Assembly: GCA_025351325.1 (NCBI GenBank)
Contig: JANXWE010000119.1
Location: forward strand, 1-60,182
DNA length: 60,182 bases
Direction of reading: 5' to 3'
Source of the DNA: Fimbriiglobus sp.
GTDB taxonomy: Bacteria; Planctomycetota; Planctomycetia; Gemmatales; Gemmataceae
The notes below the pieces were generated by a model. The model did no database searches and was not told the origin of the DNA. It worked only from the letters and a program-made list of their open reading frames with translations. Position numbers and translations under genes: made by a program. Below are positions 42,183 to 50,889 of this stretch, piece by piece (position 1 is the first letter of the stretch; each line of letters opens with the position of its first letter).

Positions 42183-43484
42183 TTAGAAAATCTCCCGTCC
42201 GGGCAGCGCAGTCCTCAGTTGTTCGATTCCGTCCGGAGTCACTTTAGATCCGTAGATTGCAATGCGGCGGAGCGATTTGATGCCATGGAGGAACTTCAAA
42301 CTTTCGTTGTCCACACCGGTGTGAGATAAAAAGAGGTTGTCGAGTTTCGAAAAGCTTTTGAGATCGGCAAGTCCAGCGTTATCGACGGTGGCGCCGTGCA
42401 AACTCAAGAGCCGCAAGTCCGTCAAGCCTTTCAACTCTTTCCAATCCGCATCCTTGAGTTGCAGGTCTTCGAGACTCAACGAAACGAGCGTCTCCAGCGA
42501 ATTCAACTCCTTCAAGTTCTTCGCGGTCACCCGCGTGTGCGACAGAACCAGTCTCCGCAATCGTTTTAACCCGGCGAGATTCCGCATGGAATCGTCCGTC
42601 ATCGCGGTCCGGCTCAAATCCAGATTCGTCAACTCCGGAAACTCCCGGAGTTGCGACAAGCCCGCGTCTGTGATTTTCGTCGAGCCGAGGGCGAGGCAAT
42701 CGAGGCTTTTGAATTCGCGGAGTCGTTTGAAGCCCTCATCGGTTATGGCCGTGTACGACAGGCCGAGTTTTTCGAGCTTTCGCAATTCCGCTACCGCTTT
42801 CATACCTTCGTCCGTGAACTTGGTCTGACCGAGTTCCAGCATCACCAATTTGGGAAGTCGGGACAGCACCCAGGCGTCGGCGTCGCTGAACTCGGTACCC
42901 GACAATATGAGCGTGCGCAGGTTTTTGAGCTCGGCGAGTTCCTTGAAACCCTCGCCGGTAATCGGCCGGTTGTCGGCATTGCTACCGATTGCCAGCGTTT
43001 CCAAAAACGGCAAGCCGGAGATTGCTTTGACGCCGGCGTCGGTGAGGCCTTGCGAAGGGCAGATCAAGTGTTTGAGGCTTTTCGATTGCGCCAAGGATTT
43101 TAATGCGTCCGGTTCGCACTGTTGAGGAGAAAGGAATAGGCAAACCAAATTCTTCGATTCGGCCAACTTGTCGAGCGTGCCCGCGCTTATTTTCGCCCGA
43201 CTCATATCGATACCAAACGGTACGCCCGCCTCTGGCAATTCCTCCCCGTCGTATCGCTGCAATTGAAAAACGGGCACTCCGCCCGGCCTGAATTCCGAAC
43301 CAATATTCGTGCAAGTGATTCCACCGTTCGATTCGGTCACCAGAGTTCCGTAGCTGGCGCCCATCGCTTTGTAAGCCGCGATTGTCGACGCTTCCATGGT
43401 CTTTGGCTTCGGGGCAGGAGCTCGCGCTTTGACTCGCTCGGACACGCACATCAGCAAGGCGAATAAGACGAAGAATCTAAACAT
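42183..43484 (-). CDS. Exported leucine-rich-repeat protein
   Basis: 433 residues from ATG 43484 (GGAG seven bases upstream). A signal peptide (FRFFVLFALLMCVSERVKA) is followed by about 12 repeats of 24 residues with the pattern LxxLxxLxLSxTxITDxGLxxL, as in LKRLRRLVLSHTRVTAKNLKEL. Such exported LRR proteins are abundant in planctomycetes; ligands unknown. Its stop lies one base before the permease start, so the genes could be cotranscribed. Confidence 0.85.
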   Translation of the reverse strand: MFRFFVLFALLMCVSERVKARAPAPKPKTMEASTIAAYKAMGASYGTLVTESNGGITCTNIGSEFRPGGVPVFQLQRYDGEELPEAGVPFGIDMSRAKISAGTLDKLAESKNLVCLFLSPQQCEPDALKSLAQSKSLKHLICPSQGLTDAGVKAISGLPFLETLAIGSNADNRPITGEGFKELAELKNLRTLILSGTEFSDADAWVLSRLPKLVMLELGQTKFTDEGMKAVAELRKLEKLGLSYTAITDEGFKRLREFKSLDCLALGSTKITDAGLSQLREFPELTNLDLSRTAMTDDSMRNLAGLKRLRRLVLSHTRVTAKNLKELNSLETLVSLSLEDLQLKDADWKELKGLTDLRLLSLHGATVDNAGLADLKSFSKLDNLFLSHTGVDNESLKFLHGIKSLRRIAIYGSKVTPDGIEQLRTALPGREIF

Positions 43485-43559
43485 ATGGCGACTCCGGTTA
43501 GCGGACAACAAGATGAGCTATCCTACCAGGGCGGGATCAGCGGTAGCGACGGATTGCCT

Positions 43560-45026
43560 TCACATGCGCGAAGATTCCCGACTCCGGTGCAACTCCACTG
43601 CTTCGCGGAATACGGCTAACCACTTCGCGGCGATTTCGTCCCAGGACTTCGGCCAAACACGTTGGGCGGCGTCGAACTGCCTCGCGGCGTAACCGTCGCG
43701 CTCCTGCCAAAGAGTTCGCATCGCCCCGGCGATGGCAACCGGGTCGTGTGGGTCGAAGTAGAGCATGGCGTCGCCGAAACCGGCGCACTGTTCCCGCAGC
43801 GCGGGGATGTCCGAACAGGCGACGGGGCAACCAAGCAGCACCGCTTCGTAGATCGGGAACGACCCCTGTTCGTAGAGCGATGGCACGACGGTGGCGACGG
43901 CTTGGCGGTAAAGCGTTTTCAATTCGTCCCGTGAAACGGTGCCGAGGAAATGCACTCGCCCTTGCAACCCCGACGCCCGGATCAATTCCTTGAGATCTGC
44001 CGGGGCCGATGCCCGCGTTGCGGCGGTGAAGACCAAATCGGCGACGATCCCCAGCCGCTCCAATTCGGCCAACCCCGCGACCAATCCAGCGTGATTCTTA
44101 TACCCGCGGATGCCCCCCGGAAAAAAGAAGTAGCGGGTCGGAATGCGACGCGGTTCTTCCGGAACCGGTTCACCGCTCGGCCAGCAATCGCGGGGCACCG
44201 CCGGGCGAATCATCCGGATTCGCTCCGGCGATATCTTCAGCATGCCGATCAGGTCGTTCGTGCGGATGAACTCGGACATGCAGCCGAAGAGTGTCGCCTC
44301 GTCGCAGCGGTGCCTAAGGACAAATTCGAGTGCGTCGACATTGGCCTGCCCGAAGTATTCCGGGAAGCGCGAGAAGACGAGATCGTGGATGAACAGCACC
44401 GACGGATGGCTGCGGATCTCTTGGAGTACCCCGAGGTACGGGTAGACCCAGACCGCGCATCCGGCGGCCTGCGCCAGCAATTGGGGCTGCATCTGCTTCA
44501 GTTCAAAATCGGTCGGCGTGAACGCATCGAACGGAAGGAATAGTGGGGCTTCGGCTTGTGTCACCCAAGTGCGGTGCTGTTTGCGGAACGGCCAGAATAT
44601 CAACCCGAGCAATTTGGCCAGTACAAGCACCGGCCCGGCGACCGCCACCGTCGCCACCAGCCCCGGCGTGAGGGGCCGTTGCCGCAAACCGCGCCCCCAG
44701 TTTCGCAACCGGGTGAACCACCGCGTCGGGAAGGCCGTGGCACGGGAATAGCGTGCGGCGAATGTACGATTGCGATCCGCCAACGCCTTGGCCCGCACGG
44801 CGTCCGGGTGGTCGTTCCCGATGATGTTCAGTCGAAGGGGATGCCGCGCGGCGAAGGCGCTCAGTAGGGGAACATCACCCGCACGCACGGCGATGCAGAC
44901 TTCCACGTCCGAATGATTCGTCAGCAATGCCTCGATCAGTTCGTACGTGAAGACGCCGATGCCGTCGTGTGGCAACAGGGTGCTTCCATAGGCGCACCAG
45001 AAGCCAATGCGGAAGGGTTCGTGCAT
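43560..45026 (-). CDS. Glycosyltransferase family 4 protein
   Basis: 488 residues. The N-terminal half is the acceptor domain (FRIGFWCAYGSTLLPHDGIGVFTYEL). A hydrophobic insertion (about residues 120-145) may anchor it to the membrane. The C-terminal donor domain has YFFFPGGIRGYKNHAGLV, GRVHFLGTVSRDELKTLY and PSLYEQGSFPIYEAVLLGCPVACS, with the Glu expected in GT4. It uses a nucleotide-sugar for a surface polysaccharide or glycan. It is cotranscribed with the GT2 gene 10 bases upstream. Confidence 0.88.
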   Translation of the reverse strand: MHEPFRIGFWCAYGSTLLPHDGIGVFTYELIEALLTNHSDVEVCIAVRAGDVPLLSAFAARHPLRLNIIGNDHPDAVRAKALADRNRTFAARYSRATAFPTRWFTRLRNWGRGLRQRPLTPGLVATVAVAGPVLVLAKLLGLIFWPFRKQHRTWVTQAEAPLFLPFDAFTPTDFELKQMQPQLLAQAAGCAVWVYPYLGVLQEIRSHPSVLFIHDLVFSRFPEYFGQANVDALEFVLRHRCDEATLFGCMSEFIRTNDLIGMLKISPERIRMIRPAVPRDCWPSGEPVPEEPRRIPTRYFFFPGGIRGYKNHAGLVAGLAELERLGIVADLVFTAATRASAPADLKELIRASGLQGRVHFLGTVSRDELKTLYRQAVATVVPSLYEQGSFPIYEAVLLGCPVACSDIPALREQCAGFGDAMLYFDPHDPVAIAGAMRTLWQERDGYAARQFDAAQRVWPKSWDEIAAKWLAVFREAVELHRSRESSRM

Positions 45027-45036
45027 GGGAACGGAC

Positions 45037-47028
45037 TCATCCGGCGTTCAAGGCAAAATCCGGGCGATCCAGGCGAAAATTCCGGCTGTAGTAAGGGTCA
45101 CCCGCTTTCAGGAACTCGCCCCATTTCAGGTGGAAGAGGTCGTACTCTCTTTTGAAGCGTTTCTGCTTCTCCTCCGTGTCTTCCGGGCCGCGCGTCTTCG
45201 ATTCCAGATGGTACAACTCGGCGTCCGGCGTCCAGACGATGCGGTACCCCTTGGCCAGCACTTGCAGGCACAAATCGACGTCGTTGAATGCGAGTACGAA
45301 GCCTTCGTCGAAGCCGCCGATCTCGTCGAACACCGACTTGGGCATCAGCAGACACGCCCCGGTCACCGCCGCGACATTCTGGGCATATTGCAACCGCTGC
45401 ATGTGCCCCGGTGCCCGCCGGGGGTAGTTCAAATGCGAGTGGCCCGCGACGCCGCCCATCCCGACCACGATCCCCGCATGTTGGATGGTGTCGTCGGCGT
45501 AATAGAGCTTGGCCCCGACCGCACCGACGCCCGGCTGCACCGCTTGCTTCACCAACTCTTCGAGCCAATCCGGGTTGATCGATTCGATGTCGTTATTCAG
45601 AAACAGCAGCAGTTCCCCCCGGGCCGCGTGGGCCGCGAAGTTGTTCACGGCGGCATAGTTGAATGGCTTCGTCCATTCGAGAATCCGCACCCGCGGATCG
45701 CGCTTCAACTCGGCGTAATAGGCGTGGGTCTCGGGCAGTTGGCTGCCATTCTCGACCACGATGAGTTCGTAATTCGCGTAGCTGGCCTTCGCCAAACTGT
45801 CGACGCACCGGGCCAAGATGTCCGCGTGATCCTTGTTCGGAATGATGACCGTCACGAGCGGTTGCGACCGCAAATGGTACACGACATGGTACATGCCGAG
45901 CGAAGGGCCATCATGAACCGAAGCGTCGACCCCGACTCGTGCCAGATGCTTTGCAATGGCGTTCTTGCCGTGGTCGTAGGCGTAGTTCTTGCTCCCCTTG
46001 TTGAGGGCGGTACTCGCGGCGTGCATCCGCCAGTGGTACAGCACCTGCGGGATGTGGATGATGCGGTGGGCCACTTCGCTCGCCCGCAGAACCAGGTCGT
46101 AATCTTGGGCGCCATCGAACCCGGCCCGGAAGCAACCGATGCGTTCGACCAAACTCCGCTTCAGCATCAGCAAGTGGCAGATGTAATTCCGGCTCCGCAG
46201 CGTTTCCGGCGACCAATCGGGTTTGAAATTCGGTTCGACCCGCACGCCAGCGGTGTCCAGTTTGTCCTCGTCGCTGTAGAAGAACTCGGCTTGCGGATTC
46301 GCCGAGATCGCGGTCGCCAGTTCATGCAGCGCGAACGGGGCGAGCAGATCATCGTGATCGAGCAAGGCGACGAAGTCGCCGGTGGCGAGTGCAAGGGCGG
46401 CATTGCTGTTCCCGGCGATGCCGAGGTTGTTTTCGAGCATCTGCAGTTTGATCCGCGCGTCTTGCTTGGCGAAAGCTTCGAGCAGCGGCTTCACGTGCGG
46501 CAGCGTGCTGGCATCGGCCAGGCAGAGTTCCCAGTTCGCGTACGTTTGTGCCCGCACCGATTTCACCATCGCATCCAAGTACTCGGCCGGCGGGTTGAAG
46601 ACCGGAACCACGACGGAGATCTTCGGCGCGGTGGCGAAGCGGAATCCCCGCTGTTTCTCCAATTGGGCGCTGTTCGGTTCGTGCCTTGCGATCCAACGAC
46701 GGTACTCGTCCGGCGGCGTCGACTCCGTGAGGTAGCGCTGCTCGGGGGGCGGCCCGTTTCGCGCGGCTCGCTTGCCCAGCAGCCAACCGACGGCACCGCC
46801 GACCAACTTCAGCGACGAGCGCAGCATCGCCCGCCGACGGGTGTGGAGCGGAAAGAACCGGGTCATCAATTTCTCAACGGTGTTGGCGAACTGGAAGGCT
46901 TTGCCGGCTTGAATGTTGGCGAGTGCCGCCGTGCGCTGTTCGAGCAACTCGGTCCGGCGCGACAGGGCCGATTCGAGCTGGGCGATGCGTTTGTGGGCCA
47001 GGGTCAAGTTCGCGTGCGGATCATCCAT
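45037..47028 (-). CDS. Tandem glycosyltransferase family 2 protein
   Basis: 663 residues from ATG 47028; the frame stays open to 47274 but lacks a better start. A short coiled coil (about residues 8-35) precedes two GT2 domains: VVVPVFNPPAEYLDAMVKS with ALLDHDDLLAPFAL (near 120-240), and VIIPNKDHADILARCVDSL with LLFLNNDIESINPDWL and DVDLCLQVLAKGY (near 375-600). Such double enzymes add successive sugars in O-antigen or capsule synthesis. It heads a two-gene unit with the GT4. Confidence 0.88.
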   Translation of the reverse strand: MDDPHANLTLAHKRIAQLESALSRRTELLEQRTAALANIQAGKAFQFANTVEKLMTRFFPLHTRRRAMLRSSLKLVGGAVGWLLGKRAARNGPPPEQRYLTESTPPDEYRRWIARHEPNSAQLEKQRGFRFATAPKISVVVPVFNPPAEYLDAMVKSVRAQTYANWELCLADASTLPHVKPLLEAFAKQDARIKLQMLENNLGIAGNSNAALALATGDFVALLDHDDLLAPFALHELATAISANPQAEFFYSDEDKLDTAGVRVEPNFKPDWSPETLRSRNYICHLLMLKRSLVERIGCFRAGFDGAQDYDLVLRASEVAHRIIHIPQVLYHWRMHAASTALNKGSKNYAYDHGKNAIAKHLARVGVDASVHDGPSLGMYHVVYHLRSQPLVTVIIPNKDHADILARCVDSLAKASYANYELIVVENGSQLPETHAYYAELKRDPRVRILEWTKPFNYAAVNNFAAHAARGELLLFLNNDIESINPDWLEELVKQAVQPGVGAVGAKLYYADDTIQHAGIVVGMGGVAGHSHLNYPRRAPGHMQRLQYAQNVAAVTGACLLMPKSVFDEIGGFDEGFVLAFNDVDLCLQVLAKGYRIVWTPDAELYHLESKTRGPEDTEEKQKRFKREYDLFHLKWGEFLKAGDPYYSRNFRLDRPDFALNAG

Positions 47029-47139
47029 GCTGGGGTTATAGCAGCGCCCCGGCAAACGGGGCAAGTCAGGGTTGGCGAGGGGTGTACGACACGGTTTGCG
47101 AGTTGACCTTGCGCGTCGGGGGCGACTGTGCGGCCATTG

Positions 47140-47396
47140 CTGTTGGGGAATTGCCGCAACTCCTGATGGATCTCCAAGATGGCTCGCAAAACGATCACGC
47201 GTCCGGAAGTCGAGGTTCAGAAGGTCTACCTCGATGTGGTGGATCCGAAATGGGCGCCGGGCGGATGGTCGCACGGGTTTTGGTCGCCGACAACCGGGTC
47301 TACACGCTCATCGTCGTGAAGACGGGCCAGGGTGCCGGCAACCCCGAACAGACGGAACAATTCTTCGACTCGTTCGCGCTCACGCCGAAGAAGTGA
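47140..47396 (+). pseudogene. Frameshifted remnant of a planctomycete exported-protein tail
   Basis: The last frame codes for ARVLVADNRVYTLIVVKTG and EQTEQFFDSFALTPKK-stop, the typical ending of a common planctomycete family. The preceding segment of that family (EVQKVYLDVVDPKWAPGG) is read in a different frame around 47205-47262, so a frameshift separates them. No signal peptide or full-length N terminus precedes. The 3' end overlaps the convergent SMP-30 gene by 17 bases. Confidence 0.5.
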
Positions 47397-48345
47397 GCCG
47401 CAGGAGCACCACGGGCGGGACGGCGGTGAACGTCGTCTCGGCCAAAAAGAGGGCACCGGCATTCGGGCACAGCGCCCGCATCTCGGCCGGCATCCCTTCG
47501 GTGGCCGTGGTCAGCAGCAACTTGACGCCGTCGGGGCGTTGCACCAAGCACGGGCAGGTGACTCGCGGGGAACCGGGCGTCACCCAACCTTCCATTGCCC
47601 TGCCCGTTTGTAGGTCGTAGGCCACGGCAACCCCCTCGTCGGCGAAGTCTGGCTTGTAGATCGCAATGACGACGATACCGTCGCCGGCGGAGCACATGCC
47701 ATCGGGGAAACCTTCCCGGCCGCGCAGATCGAGGGCGACGCCAGCTTCCGTGAGCGTTCGTTTCGCCAAGTCGAACTGGTACCGAGTCACCCCCTTCCGC
47801 GGCGTATCGATGTCGTAGAGCGTCCGACCGTTGTCGGCGAAGACTTTGCCGTTGGAACAAGTTTGGCCGGTGGTCAGTACGGTCAACCGGTTGTCGGCGG
47901 GGGTGAACAGATACAGGCTAGCAATGGGTTCTGCGAACTGCGTGTCTTTGGTGCCGAAGATGACCGCGGTACCGTCCGGGTGGATTTCCCCGTCGTTGAT
48001 GATGACCCGCGGATTCGTGTCTGGCAACATCGCCAGCGGTTGCCAGAGGCCAATGGCGGTGTCATAGATTCCCACGACGTGATCGATGCCGAGCAGCCAC
48101 TTGCCGGGTTGATCGGTCGGCAATGCGAACCCCGGTCGACCCGGCAATTCGTGGACGATCACTGCTTGCGGGTCATCGAGTTCCGCCTGGTACAACTGCC
48201 CACACCCCGCGTTTGGGCCTGTTTGGATGTTCACCCAGACCAGCGAATCGCCGGTGGCCCGCGGCCCTTCCGGTAAGTAGCGCGCCTCCTCGGAGACGGG
48301 GTCGAACCAAACGTCGGCCGGGGTGACTGTGCGAGGACGCGTCAT
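47380..48345 (-). CDS. SMP-30/gluconolactonase-like beta-propeller protein
   Basis: 321 residues, no signal peptide. SMP-30 motifs: FDPVSEEARYLPEGPR, INDGEIHPDGTAVIFGTKD with metal-site Asn and Asp, REGFPDGMCSAGDGIVVIAIY, and SPRVTCPCL. These propellers bind Ca or Zn and hydrolyse lactones; the substrate is unknown. It stands alone between the remnant and an LRR gene. Confidence 0.82.
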   Translation of the reverse strand: MTRPRTVTPADVWFDPVSEEARYLPEGPRATGDSLVWVNIQTGPNAGCGQLYQAELDDPQAVIVHELPGRPGFALPTDQPGKWLLGIDHVVGIYDTAIGLWQPLAMLPDTNPRVIINDGEIHPDGTAVIFGTKDTQFAEPIASLYLFTPADNRLTVLTTGQTCSNGKVFADNGRTLYDIDTPRKGVTRYQFDLAKRTLTEAGVALDLRGREGFPDGMCSAGDGIVVIAIYKPDFADEGVAVAYDLQTGRAMEGWVTPGSPRVTCPCLVQRPDGVKLLLTTATEGMPAEMRALCPNAGALFLAETTFTAVPPVVLLRLTSSA

Positions 48346-48373
48346 GCCATTTCCATAATGGGCCGAAAATCCA

Positions 48374-49063
48374 TCACCATTTCACGGTCAGATCCTTACC
48401 GCGAGCGGCTTCGATGGCGTCGATCCCTTTGCGGGTGACATTGGATTGATTCAGGCGGAGAACCCGGAGCAACTCCAAGTCTTTCAAAGCCGTGACGCCG
48501 ACGTCGCCGAACTTGGTTCCCGACAGATTCAGTTCTTCGAGCTTCTTGAAGCCGACGAGCACGGACGCCGATTTGTCGGTGATGGCAGCAGCACCAGACA
48601 CATCGAGGGTCTTCAGATTCACGAGCTTCGCGAAGTGGGCGAGTGCCACATCCGTGAGTTTCGATTCCCCGATGAAGAGCACCGTGAGCGTGCGCAGGGT
48701 GCCAATCGCGTTCGCTTCTTTTTCGGTGAGTGGACACTTGCCCAAAACGAGCATTTGTAGGTCGGGCAGTTCTTTCAATTTGGCGAAGCCCACTTCGGTG
48801 CATTTCGTCGCGTCGAGGATTTCAACCGCCCCGATGTTCGGCAATTTGCACAACTGCTGGAGCGCGGCATCATTTGCGGTCGGGAGTTTCACAGCGACGC
48901 GAGCATTTTCATCGAGCTTTTCGTCGATTTTGGCTGACCCGCCGAGTTTCACAATGCGTGCGATCGCGTCGGCTTCCACTTCATCCGCCTTGGGGGCAGC
49001 CGCAAAACCGGTGGATGTGCCCAATACAACCGCCCCCAAGGTCATCATAAGTTGTCGCCACAT
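48374..49063 (-). CDS. Exported leucine-rich-repeat protein (short)
   Basis: 229 residues. A signal peptide (WRQLMMTLGAVVLGTSTGFAA) is followed by about six LRR units (for example LRTLTVLFIGESKLTDVALAHF and LKTLDVSGAAAITDKSASVL). Similar in type to the 433-residue LRR protein at 42183 but shorter. Function unknown, probably binding in the periplasm or at the surface. Confidence 0.82.
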   Translation of the reverse strand: MWRQLMMTLGAVVLGTSTGFAAAPKADEVEADAIARIVKLGGSAKIDEKLDENARVAVKLPTANDAALQQLCKLPNIGAVEILDATKCTEVGFAKLKELPDLQMLVLGKCPLTEKEANAIGTLRTLTVLFIGESKLTDVALAHFAKLVNLKTLDVSGAAAITDKSASVLVGFKKLEELNLSGTKFGDVGVTALKDLELLRVLRLNQSNVTRKGIDAIEAARGKDLTVKW

Positions 49064-49157
49064 ATTCGCTATCCTGTCAGAGTTATAATCTTCAATGAGA
49101 TTGTAATACGCTGACAGCTTGGCGCCATGCTTTATTCACACGGCCTATACAAACTCG

Positions 49158-50354
49158 TTACATCCCGGTGGCGAGGGCCAACGCCAACTGGCACCCGGCT
49201 TCGAACTCGACGAGGTCGACCCACTCCTTGGTCGTGTGGATTTCGTTCTGCCCGGCGCCGAACGTGACCGTCGGGATGTTGTGTTTGACCATCCAGTTGG
49301 CATCCAAGCCGCCGTTGGCGACGCGGATGTTTGGCGTCCGTCCGATGGCCGTGATGGCTCGACTCGCTTTGGCGACGACGGGGGCCTTTTCGGAGATTTT
49401 GAACGGGAAATAGTCGGTGTGCGACGTGAACTTCATCTTGCCCGGCTTGCCCTCGTGATCGAGCACTTTCTTGAGAGCGGCACTGAAAGCGTCCTTGTAC
49501 GCGTTCGAGATCGCTTTGAAGAATCGGGCGTCGTGGCTCCGGCTCTCGCCCTTCACCAGCACGTAATCGGTGACGACGTTCGTGGCATCGCCGGCCGTTT
49601 TGTCGTGCTTGCCACCGACCGGGCCGATGTTGCTCGCCCCTTCTTTGCCATCCTTGCTGATCTTGCCCCACCACCCCTTGGCTTTGATGTCGGTCATCGC
49701 GTACGCCAAGATCATCATCGCCGAAATGCCCCGCTCCGGAGCGACCCCGGCGTGCGACGCCTTGCCGAAGAGTTCGACTTCCCAGCGGTCGGCCCCGACG
49801 GCCCCGATGAACACGTCGCCGGCACTGCGACCGTCGAAGTTGAAGCCCATCGAAACGTCGTCGAATTCCGCCGGGTTGAGGTGCCGTGCCCCGTAGAGGC
49901 CCGATTCCTCGCGCACCGTAAACAGCAGCGTGATCGGCGGATGCGGCAACCGCTGTTGAATGAGTTCGGCGGCGAGCGTCACGAGGACGGCACAGCCGGT
50001 GCGGTTGTCGCCACCGAGTGCGGTCTCGGCCTCGTTGACGATTTTCTTGCCTTTGCGAACCGGTTTCGCGCCGGCGCAAAGCGGCACCGTGTCCAAGTGC
50101 GTCATGAACAATTGTCGGGGGGCATTCGCCAAAGCACCGACGCCCGGGAGCACCACCACGAGATTTCCGGTCTGCGTCGGCACGGGAATCCGCGTGTTGG
50201 CATCGTCGTGATGGATCGACTTCGGAGGCACACCGACCGCCTTGAGACTTTCCCCGATTTCCTTGGCGATTTTGCCTTCTTCCCCGGTGATCCCAGGCAC
50301 CGCGAGGAACCGTAGTAACCGGTCGATGGCCGCCTGGGAGTCGATCTTGAACAT
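49158..50354 (-). CDS. M20/M42-family metallopeptidase
   Basis: 398 residues, no signal peptide. Zinc-site motifs: MTHLDTVPLC (His-Asp), ALGGDNRTG (bridging Asp), TVREESGLYG (catalytic Glu pair), FNFDGRSAGD and a C-terminal HTTKEWVDL His. A dimerisation-type insert (FGKASHAGVAPERGISA) is present. It resembles tripeptidase/peptidase T enzymes that cleave small peptides in the cytoplasm. Its promoter must lie in the AT-rich gap 50355-50468. Confidence 0.88.
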   Translation of the reverse strand: MFKIDSQAAIDRLLRFLAVPGITGEEGKIAKEIGESLKAVGVPPKSIHHDDANTRIPVPTQTGNLVVVLPGVGALANAPRQLFMTHLDTVPLCAGAKPVRKGKKIVNEAETALGGDNRTGCAVLVTLAAELIQQRLPHPPITLLFTVREESGLYGARHLNPAEFDDVSMGFNFDGRSAGDVFIGAVGADRWEVELFGKASHAGVAPERGISAMMILAYAMTDIKAKGWWGKISKDGKEGASNIGPVGGKHDKTAGDATNVVTDYVLVKGESRSHDARFFKAISNAYKDAFSAALKKVLDHEGKPGKMKFTSHTDYFPFKISEKAPVVAKASRAITAIGRTPNIRVANGGLDANWMVKHNIPTVTFGAGQNEIHTTKEWVDLVEFEAGCQLALALATGM

Positions 50355-50531
50355 CGGGAAAACTCACTCGGAATAGATAAGATTCTTATTAAGATACGCA
50401 AATTCCAGCTTTTTCCGCGAATTCACCGGATTTGCAAGGTATTTCGCCGTTCGACGACCTCCGCAAAAATGAGATTTGATTTCGAACGAATGACTTTTCG
50501 ATTCGTGAAACCCGTTCACGTGGAGCACACT

Positions 50532-50747
50532 ATGTCAATTGAAGAATCGTTTGCGGCCAACATCGTCCCAGTACTGGCTATTGCCCTCGGAATCGTGTGT
50601 GCCATTGTTTGCGTGCTCGCGAACGTGTGGATGAAAGTCCGAACGGTCGAGCAAAACACCGCGCTGAAGATAGGATTGCTCAACAGTGGGATGAGTGCGG
50701 AGGAGATCATCGCCGTTGTGAACGCGGGAAACCGGGATCGGGCTTAA
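50532..50747 (+). CDS. Small single-helix membrane protein
   Basis: 71 residues from ATG 50532, chosen because GGAG lies eight bases upstream; an in-frame ATG at 50469 would add 21 residues. One membrane helix (IVPVLAIALGIVCAIVCVLANVW) is followed by a short cytoplasmic-type helix (ALKIGLLNSGMSAEEIIAVVNAG). Family unknown. Tandem hairpins (50753-50806) follow. Confidence 0.6.
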   Translation: MSIEESFAANIVPVLAIALGIVCAIVCVLANVWMKVRTVEQNTALKIGLLNSGMSAEEIIAVVNAGNRDRA

Positions 50748-50752
50748 CTTGG

Positions 50753-50806
50753 ACCCCAACGGGGTTACCGAAGGTAGCCAGGGGTGAAGCGCAGCGCAAC
50801 CCCTGG
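50753..50806. repeat. Tandem hairpin element
   Basis: acccc-aac-ggggt (50753-50765) is followed by ccaggggt (50778-50785) pairing with acccctgg (50799-50806). The second hairpin resembles dispersed intergenic palindromes of planctomycetes and may terminate the small gene. Confidence 0.55.
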
Positions 50807-50889
50807 AACGATCCAAGAAACCCAACTCACTCCCCCGGAATCTCTGATACCTTCAGGTGGAAGGTCGTCAGGTCGTCCAAGGAGTTCTT

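Noticed and set aside
45007-47106. 699-residue plus-strand open frame
   Set aside because: Shadow of the tandem GT2 gene, which has clear catalytic motifs on the other strand.
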